Positions 26,279-34,900 of a DNA stretch of 64,000 nt are shown here, one piece after another. The DNA is taken from NCBI RefSeq assembly GCF_000011065.1, contig NC_004663.1, positions 4,092,001 to 4,156,000 on the forward strand, in the 5' to 3' direction. The notes beneath the pieces are model-generated. The model was given only the letters and a program-made list of their open reading frames with translations, made no database searches and was not told where the DNA came from. The DNA comes from Bacteroides thetaiotaomicron VPI-5482. GTDB taxonomy: Bacteria > Bacteroidota > Bacteroidia > Bacteroidales > Bacteroidaceae. Made by a program: the position numbers and the translations under genes. Position 1 is the first letter of the stretch; every line of letters begins with the position of its first letter.

Positions 26279-26550
26279 AACCCCGTGCTCACCGGGTGTC
26301 CGTCTGCTGGATGTCCCTGAAAAGTCTTGTGAGGAAGGTGTTTTCATTCTTACTGCTGATTCCTATCTATTTTTACCGGGTGTGTATTTCGCCCCTTACC
26401 CCTCCGTCTTGTCGGTTTACGCCCACTTGTTCGGCCTATGCGGTCGAAGCAATCAAGAAACACGGTCCCGTCAAAGGACTCTATCTGGCTGTCCGGCGCA
26501 TTCTCAGGTGTCATCCGTGGGGTGGTTCCGGTTATGATCCTGTGCCTTAA
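26275..26550 (+). CDS. yidD: Membrane protein insertion efficiency factor YidD
   Basis: 91 residues. The signature is complete: ISPLTPPSCRFTPTCSAYA and RILRCHPWGGSGYDPVP. It helps insertion of proteins by YidC. The first ATG overlaps rnpA (ATGA); an inner ATG (MSLKSLVRK) would shorten it to the more usual length. Confidence 0.95.
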   Translation: MKPRAHRVSVCWMSLKSLVRKVFSFLLLIPIYFYRVCISPLTPPSCRFTPTCSAYAVEAIKKHGPVKGLYLAVRRILRCHPWGGSGYDPVP

Positions 26551-26578
26551 AAACGATTTACCCTAAAGAACGAGAGAT

Positions 26579-27268
26579 ATGGAGAATAACGCGAGTCATA
26601 TTCTGGATATTCATACTCACAAGTCGGAGGATGCTTCCCACGGCAGGGCGATTATCAATTTTCCATTACCGGTGGATGATTCGCTGTGCCTGTCGGCTTC
26701 GGATGTCAGGACGGCAGGTAAAGAGGGATATTTCTATTCGGCCGGCATTCATCCCTGGAAACTGACGGAACGCAATGCGGAAGAGCAATTTGAACTTCTG
26801 CAGCAGTTGCTTGTGAAAGAGCAGTTTGTGGCGGTAGGAGAGGCGGGTTTCGATAAACTGACAGCTGCTCCGATGGAGCTTCAGGTAAGGATGTTTGAGA
26901 AGCAGGTGGAATTGTCGGAGAAATATCGGTTGCCACTGATTATTCATTGTGTGAAGGCGATGGATGAGTTGCTGGCGGTGAGGAAGAAACTGAATCCGGC
27001 TCAACCCTGGATTTGGCACGGCTTTCGCGGGAAACCGCAGCAGGCAGGGCAACTGATAAAGAACGGCATTTATCTTTCTTTCGGTGCGCATTATTCGGAG
27101 GAAACGGTGAAGGGAGTGCCTGTCGGTCGCCTGTTTCTGGAGACGGATGACAGTCCGGTCGACATTGAAGAAGTGCTGAAGCAGGTGGCGAAAGCACGAA
27201 GCACGGATGCGGAAGAGCTGCGGCAGGCGATTCGGGAAAATATTCAAAAAGTCTTTTTTAGGCGTTAA
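26579..27268 (+). CDS. TatD family metal-dependent hydrolase
   Basis: 229 residues, shorter than E. coli TatD (about 260). Metal-site motifs include DIHTH near the N-terminus, AVGEAGFDK, IIHCVKAMDE and LETDDSP, the usual set of the TatD-type TIM barrel, with GEAGFD in place of the common GEIGLD. Likely a nuclease or phosphoesterase; substrate not fixed. Confidence 0.85.
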   Translation: MENNASHILDIHTHKSEDASHGRAIINFPLPVDDSLCLSASDVRTAGKEGYFYSAGIHPWKLTERNAEEQFELLQQLLVKEQFVAVGEAGFDKLTAAPMELQVRMFEKQVELSEKYRLPLIIHCVKAMDELLAVRKKLNPAQPWIWHGFRGKPQQAGQLIKNGIYLSFGAHYSEETVKGVPVGRLFLETDDSPVDIEEVLKQVAKARSTDAEELRQAIRENIQKVFFRR

Positions 27269-27271
27269 GAG

Positions 27272-27302
27272 TTGTATCTTCCGAGAAAGAGTCGTACTTT
27301 TG
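27272..27302 (+). promoter_or_regulatory. tyrS promoter
   Basis: TTG (27272-27274), 20 bases, TACTTTTG (27295-27302), 50 bases before the tyrS ATG. Confidence 0.65.
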
Positions 27303-27352
27303 TCGCACATGGAATTGAAAGACAATAAAAACCTAATAAAAAGAGTAATACG

Positions 27353-28645
27353 ATGAATTTTGTAGAAGAATTGAGATGGCGTGGCATGCTGCAGGACATC
27401 ATGCCGGGAACGGAAGAGTTGTTAAACAAAGAGCAGGTGACTGCCTATTTGGGTATCGACCCGACTGCCGATTCGCTACACATTGGTCACCTTTGTGGAG
27501 TGATGATCCTTCGTCATTTACAACGCTGCGGCCATAAGCCGCTGGCACTCATCGGTGGCGCTACAGGTATGATTGGAGACCCTTCCGGAAAATCGGCAGA
27601 ACGTAACCTGCTGAACGAGGAAACATTGCGTCACAATCAGGCGTGTATCAAAAAACAGCTTGCCAAGTTCCTCGACTTCGAGTCGGATGTGCCTAACCGT
27701 GCTGAATTAGTGAACAATTATGACTGGATGAAAGAGTTTTCTTTCCTTGACTTTGTTCGCGAAGTAGGTAAGCATATCACTGTAAACTATATGATGGCAA
27801 AGGATTCTGTAAAGCGTCGCCTCAACGGAGAAGCACGTGACGGACTGTCATTCACCGAATTTACTTATCAGCTGCTTCAAGGCTACGATTTCCTTCATCT
27901 GTATGAAACTAAAGGATGTAAACTTCAGATGGGCGGTTCCGACCAGTGGGGAAATATCACTACCGGAGCAGAACTGATCCGCCGTACCAATGGGGGAGAG
28001 GTGTTCGCGCTGACTTGCCCGCTGATCACAAAAGCTGACGGTGGTAAGTTTGGTAAAACTGAATCTGGAAATATCTGGTTGGACCCTCGTTATACTTCTC
28101 CCTATAAGTTCTACCAGTTCTGGCTGAACGTAAGCGACTCTGATGCAGAACGCTATATCAAGATTTTCACTTCGATCGAGAAGGAAGAAATCGAAGCATT
28201 AGTGGCCGAGCACCAGCAGGCTCCGCACTTGCGTGCTTTGCAGAAACGTCTGGCCAAGGAAGTGACTATCATGGTTCACTCCGAAGAAGATTACAATGCA
28301 GCGGTAGATGCGTCTAATATCCTGTTCGGTAACGCTACTTCCGAGTCGTTGCGCAAGTTGGACGAAGATACGTTGCTGGCTGTATTCGAAGGCGTACCCC
28401 AGTTTGAAATCTCTCGTGACGCCTTGGCGGAAGGAGTGAAGGCTGTTGATCTGTTTGTCGATAATGCGGCTGTATTTGCTTCGAAAGGCGAAATGCGTAA
28501 GTTGGTTCAAGGCGGTGGCGTATCATTGAATAAAGAAAAACTGGAAGCTTTTGACCAGGTTATTACGACTGCCGATCTGCTTGACGGGAAATATCTGCTT
28601 GTTCAGCGTGGTAAAAAGAACTATTTTCTGCTGATCGCGAAGTAA
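27353..28645 (+). CDS. tyrS: Tyrosyl-tRNA synthetase
   Basis: 430 residues. Class I motifs: HIGH at 43-46 (SLHIGHLCG), a KMSKS-like KFGKT near residue 234, and the tyrosine-binding GGSDQWGNI. The C-terminal S4-type domain (KLVQGGGVSLNKEKL) is present. It has its own promoter and is followed by tRNA-Gln. Confidence 0.97.
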   Translation: MNFVEELRWRGMLQDIMPGTEELLNKEQVTAYLGIDPTADSLHIGHLCGVMILRHLQRCGHKPLALIGGATGMIGDPSGKSAERNLLNEETLRHNQACIKKQLAKFLDFESDVPNRAELVNNYDWMKEFSFLDFVREVGKHITVNYMMAKDSVKRRLNGEARDGLSFTEFTYQLLQGYDFLHLYETKGCKLQMGGSDQWGNITTGAELIRRTNGGEVFALTCPLITKADGGKFGKTESGNIWLDPRYTSPYKFYQFWLNVSDSDAERYIKIFTSIEKEEIEALVAEHQQAPHLRALQKRLAKEVTIMVHSEEDYNAAVDASNILFGNATSESLRKLDEDTLLAVFEGVPQFEISRDALAEGVKAVDLFVDNAAVFASKGEMRKLVQGGGVSLNKEKLEAFDQVITTADLLDGKYLLVQRGKKNYFLLIAK

Positions 28646-28691
28646 AATTCAGCGATTTGCAAGGTGGCAAAGTAAAAAAGTAATCGAAATA

Positions 28692-28723
28692 TTTGGAGGT
28701 TTGCTTGCAAACCTCTATCTTTG
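28692..28723 (+). promoter_or_regulatory. tRNA-Gln promoter with an internal palindrome
   Basis: TTTG (28692-28695), 20 bases, TATCTTTG (28716-28723). The spacer contains AGGTTTGC-TT-GCAAACCT, an 8-bp perfect palindrome, which may be a regulator site or the end of tyrS transcription. Confidence 0.75.
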
Positions 28724-28753
28724 CACCGCTTTTTAACAGAAAGCGCATATGTT

Positions 28754-28824
28754 TGTCCTATGGTGTAATGGTAGCACAACAGTTTTTGGTTCTGTTTGTC
28801 TAAGTTCGAATCTTGGTAGGACAA
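28754..28824 (+). tRNA. tRNA-Gln (anticodon TTG)
   Basis: Acceptor arms TGTCCTA / TAGGACA pair perfectly; the anticodon loop TTTTGGT shows TTG; the T-arm has GTTCGAATC; discriminator A at 28824 is followed by an encoded CCA (28825-28827). The 31-39 pair is T-T, as tolerated in Gln tRNAs. A strong terminator follows. Confidence 0.93.
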
Positions 28825-28830
28825 CCAAAA

Positions 28831-28872
28831 GGAAGCTCTGATAATCATTGATTATTGGAGCTTCCTTTTTTT
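28831..28872 (+). terminator. tRNA-Gln terminator
   Basis: GGAAGCTC pairs with GAGCTTCC around an AT-rich inner palindrome, followed by seven T. Confidence 0.93.
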
Positions 28873-29016
28873 ATATCGTTTTGTATCATTGAAAATAGTC
28901 GTCAAACTCCTTCAAAACGTATTATAGTTCGTTAAAAAGATGTACATTGCATCAATTCTGGACATTTTTGGTGGATAATTGGAACAAAATTGCAAGGTTA
29001 ACCCGTTTTCTTTTAC

Positions 29017-29024
29017 TATTTTTG
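29017..29024 (+). promoter_or_regulatory. -7 promoter element for kduI-kduD
   Basis: TATTTTTG matches TAnnTTTG, 68 bases before kduI. The rest of the 445-base space between tyrS and kduI holds the tRNA-Gln unit and AT-rich DNA. Confidence 0.55.
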
Positions 29025-29091
29025 CATCGTGTACGTAAACGATGTGCATTTGAGAAAGAGAGCTTATTCAATAACTATAAATAAATAAGGT

Positions 29092-29934
29092 ATGAAAACG
29101 AACTATGAAATTCGCTATGCTGCGCATCCCGAGGATGCAAAAAGTTATGATACTGCAAGAATCCGTCGCGATTTCTTAATCGAAAAAATATTTGTTCCCA
29201 ACGAAGTGAATATGGTGTACTCCATGTACGACCGTATGGTTGTAGGCGGCGCGCTTCCGGTAGGAGAGGTGCTGACACTCGAAGCGATCGACCCGCTGAA
29301 GGCTCCGTTCTTCCTGACCCGTCGTGAAATGGGTATTTACAATGTAGGCGGACCGGGCGTAGTGAAGGCCGGAGATGCGGTTTTCGAACTTGACTATAAA
29401 GAAGCCCTCTACCTTGGTTCGGGCGACCGTGTGGTGACGTTCGAAAGCAAGGACGCTTCCAATCCTGCCAAATTCTATTTCAACTCACTGACCGCACACC
29501 GCAACTATCCCGACCGTAAAGTGACGAAAGCGGATGCCGTAGTGGCTGAAATGGGCTCGTTGGAAGGTTCCAACCACCGTAACATCAATAAGATGCTGGT
29601 CAATCAGGTATTGCCTACCTGTCAGCTGCAGATGGGTATGACGGAACTTGCTCCGGGAAGCGTATGGAACACGATGCCTGCCCACGTGCACAGCCGTCGT
29701 ATGGAAGCTTACTTCTACTTCGAAATCCCCGAAGAGCACGCTATCTGCCACTTTATGGGTGAGGTGGACGAAACTCGTCACGTATGGATGAAGGGCGATC
29801 AGGCTGTTCTGTCTCCCGAATGGTCGATCCACTCGGCTGCGGCTACCCACAACTATACCTTTATCTGGGGTATGGGCGGTGAAAACCTCGATTATGGCGA
29901 TCAGGACTTCTCATTAATTACAGATTTAAAATAA
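29092..29934 (+). CDS. kduI: 5-dehydro-4-deoxy-D-glucuronate isomerase KduI
   Basis: 280 residues, full length. It isomerises 5-keto-4-deoxyuronate, from unsaturated glucuronate or galacturonate released by lyases, to 2,5-diketo-3-deoxygluconate. Cupin metal site in MPAHVHSRRMEAYFYF near residue 195-210, with other family text KTNYEIRYAAHPED and WSIHSAAATHNYTFIWGMGGEN. kduD follows 39 bases later. Confidence 0.96.
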   Translation: MKTNYEIRYAAHPEDAKSYDTARIRRDFLIEKIFVPNEVNMVYSMYDRMVVGGALPVGEVLTLEAIDPLKAPFFLTRREMGIYNVGGPGVVKAGDAVFELDYKEALYLGSGDRVVTFESKDASNPAKFYFNSLTAHRNYPDRKVTKADAVVAEMGSLEGSNHRNINKMLVNQVLPTCQLQMGMTELAPGSVWNTMPAHVHSRRMEAYFYFEIPEEHAICHFMGEVDETRHVWMKGDQAVLSPEWSIHSAAATHNYTFIWGMGGENLDYGDQDFSLITDLK

Positions 29935-29973
29935 ACAACTACAATAGTTTTCATCATTTAATAACAAAAAATT

Positions 29974-30777
29974 ATGAATCAGTATTTGAATTTTTCTTTG
30001 AAAGGTAAAGTAGCTCTCGTTACAGGTGCTTCTTACGGTATCGGTTTTGCAATTGCTTCTGCTTACGCAGAACAAGGCGCTACTGTATGTTTTAACGACA
30101 TCAACCAGGAGTTGGTAGACAAAGGCATGGCTGCCTATGCTGAAAAGGGAATTAAAGCTCACGGTTATGTATGCGACGTAACAGACGAACCGGCTGTTCA
30201 GGCAATGGTTGCTACTATCGAGAAAGAAGTAGGTACGATTGATATCCTTGTTAATAACGCCGGTATTATCCGCCGTGTTCCTATGCACGAAATGGAAGCT
30301 GCTGACTTCCGTCGTGTGATTGATATCGACTTGAACGCTCCGTTCATCGTTTCTAAGGCTGTGTTGCCTGCCATGATGAAGAAGCGTGCCGGTAAAATCA
30401 TCAACATCTGCTCTATGATGTCTGAGCTGGGTCGTGAAACTGTATCGGCTTACGCTGCTGCCAAAGGTGGTCTGAAGATGCTGACCCGCAATATCTGCTC
30501 TGAATATGGTGAATACAACATTCAGTGTAACGGCATCGGCCCGGGTTATATCGCTACTCCGCAAACTGCTCCTCTTCGTGAGAAACAAGCAGACGGAAGC
30601 CGTCACCCGTTCGATTCATTCATCTGCGCCAAGACTCCTGCCGGCCGTTGGTTGGATCCGGAAGAACTGACAGGTCCTGCCGTATTCCTGGCTTCTGAGG
30701 CTTCTAACGCTGTAAACGGTCATGTTCTTTACGTAGACGGTGGTATCCTGGCTTATATCGGAAAACAGCCGAAATAA
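29974..30777 (+). CDS. kduD: 2-dehydro-3-deoxy-D-gluconate 5-dehydrogenase KduD (SDR)
   Basis: 267 residues. It reduces 2,5-diketo-3-deoxygluconate to KDG with NAD(P)H. SDR motifs: TGASYGIG (about 17-24), NNAG (NILVNNAG region), catalytic Y160 and K164 in YAAAKGG with a preceding Ser in the NICSMMSE stretch. With kduI it forms the standard two-step unit; KdgK and KdgA are not in this window. Confidence 0.95.
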   Translation: MNQYLNFSLKGKVALVTGASYGIGFAIASAYAEQGATVCFNDINQELVDKGMAAYAEKGIKAHGYVCDVTDEPAVQAMVATIEKEVGTIDILVNNAGIIRRVPMHEMEAADFRRVIDIDLNAPFIVSKAVLPAMMKKRAGKIINICSMMSELGRETVSAYAAAKGGLKMLTRNICSEYGEYNIQCNGIGPGYIATPQTAPLREKQADGSRHPFDSFICAKTPAGRWLDPEELTGPAVFLASEASNAVNGHVLYVDGGILAYIGKQPK

Positions 30778-30797
30778 CGATAACAAGAGATTATTAT

Positions 30798-30850
30798 AAG
30801 GTGATAGGGTGGTAAGGAGATTCTTTACCGCCTGTCACCTTATCGTTTTT
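30798..30850 (+). terminator. Terminator after kduD
   Basis: AAGGTGATAGGGTGGTAA pairs with TTACCGCCTGTCACCTT, followed by ATCGTTTTT. Confidence 0.85.
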
Positions 30851-30929
30851 CTGTTGAATAGTTTACGGTTTACATTTATCCCCTTTCGTTTTTTTACCTG
30901 ATTCTATCCCCTTATTTGTTGTGTATAAT

Positions 30930-32174
30930 ATGAAGAAGATATTTATTTTGGCTGCTATTGCCCTGATGGGTTTTGCCTCTTGTGCTGACAGCAAGCAGTC
31001 AATGACGGTTACAGTGACCAATCCTCTGGCGTTGGAGCGCACAGGTGAAATGGTTGAAGTTCCGATGAGTGACGTTACAGCCAAGCTGCAGCTGGCTGAT
31101 ACGGCTCAGATCGTAGTGCTTGGTGAAGATGGCCAGCAAGTACCTTATCAAGTGACGTATGACGAGAAAGTGGTTTTCCCGGCTACGGTGAAAGCAAATG
31201 GCACAGCCACTTATACTATCCAATCCGGTACTCCCGACCCGTATAATGTAATTGCCTGCGGCCGCTATTATCCCGAACGTCTGGACGACGTGGCATGGGA
31301 GAATGACCTGGGCGGATACCGTGCCTATGGCCCTGCCTTGCAGAAGCGTGGTGAACGTGGTTTCGGCTACGACCTCTTTACGAAGTATAACACTACGGAA
31401 CCGATTCTTGAAAGTCTTTACGCTGAAGAACTGGATAAGGAAAAGCGTGCCAGAATTGCCGAACTGAAAAAGACAGACCCTAAAGCGGCTGCCGAACTGC
31501 AAAATGCCATCTCTTATCACATTGACCACGGCTACGGAATGGATTGTTATGCCGTAGGTCCTACGCTGGGCTGCGGTACAGCCGCTCTGATGGCGGGTGA
31601 TACGATTATCTATCCTTATTGCTATCGGACACAGGAAATCCTTGATAATGGCCCGCTGCGTTTCACAGTGAAGCTGGAATTTAACCCGTTGACTGTCCGT
31701 GGCGATTCTAACGTGGTGGAGACGCGTGTCATCACATTGGATGCCGGTTCGTATCTCAACAAAACCGTTGTTTCGTATACTAACCTGAAAGAAGCGATGC
31801 CTGTGACTACCGGAATCGTTCTTCGTGAACCGGACGGTGTGGTTACAGCAGACGCTGCAAACGGCTATATCACCTATGTAGACCCTACAACCGACAGAAG
31901 CGGCGGTAACGGTAAGATATTTATCGGCGCTGCATTTCCTTCACTGGTAAAAGAGGCAAAGACCGTTCTTTTCCCGGAAAAGGAGAAGAAGGAGCTGCGC
32001 GGTGGAGCTGACGGTCATGTATTGGCAATCAGCGAGTATGAACCGGGCTCGGAATATACTTATTACTGGGGTTCTGCCTGGGATAAGGCTGCTATCAAGA
32101 CGGTTGATGCGTGGAATGCGTATATGGCTGAGTATGCGCAGAAGGTGCGTACACCGTTGACGGTGACTTACTAA
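30930..32174 (+). CDS. DUF4861 family lipoprotein
   Basis: 414 residues from the ATG at 30930; a GTG three codons earlier is unlikely. Lipoprotein signal with lipobox FASC near residue 18. The body (LALERTGEMVEVP..., YGMDCYAVGPTLGCGTAAL) matches the DUF4861 family, often found near uronate or pectin/GAG genes in Bacteroides. Its place after kduI-kduD suggests a periplasmic or surface step on uronate-containing sugars. No enzyme activity can be named from sequence. A 22-base array starts two bases after its stop. Confidence 0.8.
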   Translation: MKKIFILAAIALMGFASCADSKQSMTVTVTNPLALERTGEMVEVPMSDVTAKLQLADTAQIVVLGEDGQQVPYQVTYDEKVVFPATVKANGTATYTIQSGTPDPYNVIACGRYYPERLDDVAWENDLGGYRAYGPALQKRGERGFGYDLFTKYNTTEPILESLYAEELDKEKRARIAELKKTDPKAAAELQNAISYHIDHGYGMDCYAVGPTLGCGTAALMAGDTIIYPYCYRTQEILDNGPLRFTVKLEFNPLTVRGDSNVVETRVITLDAGSYLNKTVVSYTNLKEAMPVTTGIVLREPDGVVTADAANGYITYVDPTTDRSGGNGKIFIGAAFPSLVKEAKTVLFPEKEKKELRGGADGHVLAISEYEPGSEYTYYWGSAWDKAAIKTVDAWNAYMAEYAQKVRTPLTVTY

Positions 32175-32176
32175 GA

Positions 32177-32308
32177 CGGTAGTTAATAAACTCTGGTACA
32201 AGCATTCTAATATGTCACGACAGGTCTTAATATCTGACTTCTCAGGTATTAATACTTGTCGCGTCAGTTATTAATACCTGAGAAGTCAAGTATTAATAGC
32301 TGATAACC
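32177..32308. repeat. 22-base-period tandem array (six units)
   Basis: Units start at 32177, 32199, 32221, 32243, 32265 and 32287. The last four read CAGNTNTTAATANCTG plus six variable bases, for example CAGTTATTAATACCTGAGAA. The same consensus recurs at 55948-56101. The array begins directly after the stop codon at 32174. Confidence 0.88.
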
Positions 32309-32321
32309 CAGTTATATAAGG

Positions 32322-32366
32322 CTCTCCTTATTTCATTCGAAAGGCTGAAATAAGGGGAGTTTTATT
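32322..32366. terminator. Terminator between convergent genes
   Basis: CTCTCCTTATTTCA pairs with TGAAATAAGGGGAG, followed by TTTTATT on the + strand. Confidence 0.8.
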
Positions 32367-32452
32367 GTCGGGTAGAATATGGGTATAACAAGAAAAACGG
32401 TTTTATAAGAGATTTCCTAGTGTGAGTACTATATAAACGAATAATGCAGTAC

Positions 32453-33643
32453 TTAAAATGTATATCCTATCACTCCTGACCATCCATTAACGAGGGCTGA
32501 TTTTTCCATCATGTCTCTTAAGCCTTTGAATTGAGCGCGTATGCATATCATTTGTTTGTTTTTCCGCGAAAGTTTGAAGTTTACTCCCGCATTGGCGTAA
32601 TAGCCAGGGTAGACACCATCCAGCCATCTCTCGCTCTTATCATTTATCTTTATCTTGGCATTGATCATTCCACTGAAGTCTGCTCCAAGCTCAACAAATG
32701 GTCGCGCCATTCCTTTCGGATAGGTATAGCGTATTCCTAACTTACCCGAAAACATTGTTCCGCTATGTTTAAATATAGTGGATGAATTTTCATTATTCAA
32801 TGATCTTGCAGAGGATGTTATGCGGGAAAAAGACACATCAAAACAACCACTGAGCGAACTCATCCACCGTCTATTGCTGATAGCTAAAGTGACTCCTGCC
32901 AGGTAAGATAGTTCGGGTGAGCTATAGAGCCCGATCGGACTACCCGATGGTACATTATATTGAATAACTCCTACATAAGGAGTTATATCTAACTGTATTG
33001 AACGTTTATCTTCTTTTGCTTCAAATTCAATGCAATCTTCATTACTGGTACACATTGCATAATGATATTCTTTTGTGATTTTTATCATCTCCTTTCGGCT
33101 GAAACGAGCCCGGTCTATTTGGGGAGCCAGGCTTGGGCAGTCTTTGAATGCGTAATGAAGAAGGGGAATATATCGGTCAGTCTGGCCTTTAAACTGTATA
33201 TTGGTAGCCTGCTTGGACAGTTTGGGCGCATCTATTTTTACAAGGGTATTATTATCTTCAACAAAATAGATTGGTATGTTATCTTCTGTCTCATAGTAGT
33301 ACAAGCTTTTCATTCCTTGTAGCAAATATTCGAGAAAGACGGGGGTAGAGACACCGTATTTCAATTCTATGTTCTTGGAGACATAGTATTTACCGTCGTC
33401 TGTAAAACGGTATCCCAAGATTTCGAAAGGATGATAGGTTACTGGTTCGGTATCATTACCTTGTGATTGAAAGACGCAGCGTTTAGCATTCATCTTATCT
33501 GTACGGTAGTCGATTTCTCCATATATTGTGTCTTTCTGAACAGTGATGATAAATCCCGGACGATAGTTGTTTTGTGCGTAAAGTACAGGGATTAATAGTA
33601 GGCATGTCTTTAAACATATTAGTCGGAAAAGAATCATTTTCAT
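32453..33643 (-). CDS. Hypothetical exported protein with outer-membrane-like C-terminus
   Basis: About 396 residues from the ATG at 33643, which gives a signal peptide ending in VLYAQ; a longer frame to 33760 has no signal at its front and crosses a hairpin. Early text (RPGFIITVQKDTIYGEIDYR) resembles a family of Bacteroides exported proteins with a beta-rich N-terminus. The C-terminal half has barrel-like strands and ends VNGWSGVIGYTF. It follows the left SusC-type locus on the same strand but beyond a terminator. Function unknown. Confidence 0.65.
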   Translation of the reverse strand: MKMILFRLICLKTCLLLIPVLYAQNNYRPGFIITVQKDTIYGEIDYRTDKMNAKRCVFQSQGNDTEPVTYHPFEILGYRFTDDGKYYVSKNIELKYGVSTPVFLEYLLQGMKSLYYYETEDNIPIYFVEDNNTLVKIDAPKLSKQATNIQFKGQTDRYIPLLHYAFKDCPSLAPQIDRARFSRKEMIKITKEYHYAMCTSNEDCIEFEAKEDKRSIQLDITPYVGVIQYNVPSGSPIGLYSSPELSYLAGVTLAISNRRWMSSLSGCFDVSFSRITSSARSLNNENSSTIFKHSGTMFSGKLGIRYTYPKGMARPFVELGADFSGMINAKIKINDKSERWLDGVYPGYYANAGVNFKLSRKNKQMICIRAQFKGLRDMMEKSALVNGWSGVIGYTF

Positions 33644-33746
33644 ATGTGTGATTGTTGGTTTAACTTTTTTGTGTGTCCGAAAGATACGAATTAATTTAAT
33701 AATAACATCATCTTTTGTATTGCTTTTTATATGGAAAAGGATAATG

Positions 33747-33777
33747 TAAAGGGTGTCCAATGTTGAACACCCTTTAT
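33747..33777 (-). terminator. Terminator of the left SusC-type operon
   Basis: AAAGGGTGT and ACACCCTTT pair around CCAATGTTGA. It lies after the last gene of the left five-gene operon on the minus strand. Confidence 0.75.
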
Positions 33778-33848
33778 ATGAATAATTAATGTAAAGCTAA
33801 ATCTTATACATGTTAGAGAGACAGACTTAGCTAAGCACGCTTGCCGTC

Positions 33849-34883
33849 TTATTTGCTTAGTGTAAGAGCGTTGAATTTCTCCAACCATCCTGCACTTCCT
33901 GTTCCCGCAGCACCGGAGAATGCCCAGTAGGCAATGCCATTGACTACGTCTCCATCCCAGGAACCATTATCACCAAATACCAATGCAAATTTGCCATTGA
34001 TGGATGACGGATAAGCAACATATTGTGTTGACATATCCCAACTGACATATCCACCTTCAGACAATGTTACTGTATAGATGTTATATCTCCCAGCATATGT
34101 TCCTAAATTAAGACCTCCCATTGTGAGTAAGGCCTCTCCATTATAGATTAACGGTAGGTCAAAGAAATTGGAAATACCTGACAAGTAGAAGATGGTAGGT
34201 TCCTCTTCATCCTGAACTACTTCTATTTCTCCAGCTAGAGTACTATCATCTCCATCAACAAAGGATACTCTCCATTTGCCTGCGATGTCTTTCAATTCAT
34301 ACTCTCCAAGATGATAGTAAATCGTTTTTTTACCTGCGGTAACTTTAACTGCCGCTCCTCGTGGGGTTTTATCAGCACTCGCAGCAACATTAAATGTTAT
34401 AGTTCTGTTTTCTTCGTCAAGTGTGTATGATAACCAACTTTGGGCTTCGGCGGGTACTTCTATTGAATAAGATGCTGTGGTTGAGAAAGATACTGTAGCA
34501 GAACCACCTGCATAAGTAAAAGCATGCCCCAATTCTGATTTATTATACAGAATAACACAGCCACCCTGTGAAACAGGAACCAAAGTGGATGCTTCACCAT
34601 CTGTTATGGTTACAGCTGCCGTACGTCCGGACATATCATTATTTTCAATGACAGAAACATTTATAATATCTCCATTCACGCTTACGGTACACCAATCTTT
34701 ATTGGAGGTAGCAGTAATTTCACTTATTGCGTTAACTTTTATTGTACCGGTTCCTCCAGCAGATTCAAATGTGACATTTGAGCTAACAATCTGCAAAGAA
34801 GATGTTTCTTTATCGTCGTCGTTACTACATGAGAAGACGAATACGCATAATAATAATGCAAATATGCTTGTTATTTTCTTCAT
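33849..34883 (-). CDS. BACON-domain surface lipoprotein (left locus)
   Basis: 344 residues. Lipobox VFSC at about 19, then a BACON-type domain (SSNVTFESAGGTGTIKV..., KDWCTVSVNG) and a second beta-sandwich, then a C-terminal beta-rich domain. BACON domains occur in surface glycan- or mucin-binding lipoproteins. Last gene of the left operon; its paralogue is at 49343-50407. Probably on the cell surface with the SusC/SusD pair. Confidence 0.8.
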   Translation of the reverse strand: MKKITSIFALLLCVFVFSCSNDDDKETSSLQIVSSNVTFESAGGTGTIKVNAISEITATSNKDWCTVSVNGDIINVSVIENNDMSGRTAAVTITDGEASTLVPVSQGGCVILYNKSELGHAFTYAGGSATVSFSTTASYSIEVPAEAQSWLSYTLDEENRTITFNVAASADKTPRGAAVKVTAGKKTIYYHLGEYELKDIAGKWRVSFVDGDDSTLAGEIEVVQDEEEPTIFYLSGISNFFDLPLIYNGEALLTMGGLNLGTYAGRYNIYTVTLSEGGYVSWDMSTQYVAYPSSINGKFALVFGDNGSWDGDVVNGIAYWAFSGAAGTGSAGWLEKFNALTLSK

Positions 34884-34900
34884 AATATGCTATTTGTTAA

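Noticed and set aside
28754..29091. tRNA-Gln as an integration site of a mobile element
   Set aside because: No integrase, no repeat of the tRNA 3' end and no accessory genes follow; kduI starts directly after.
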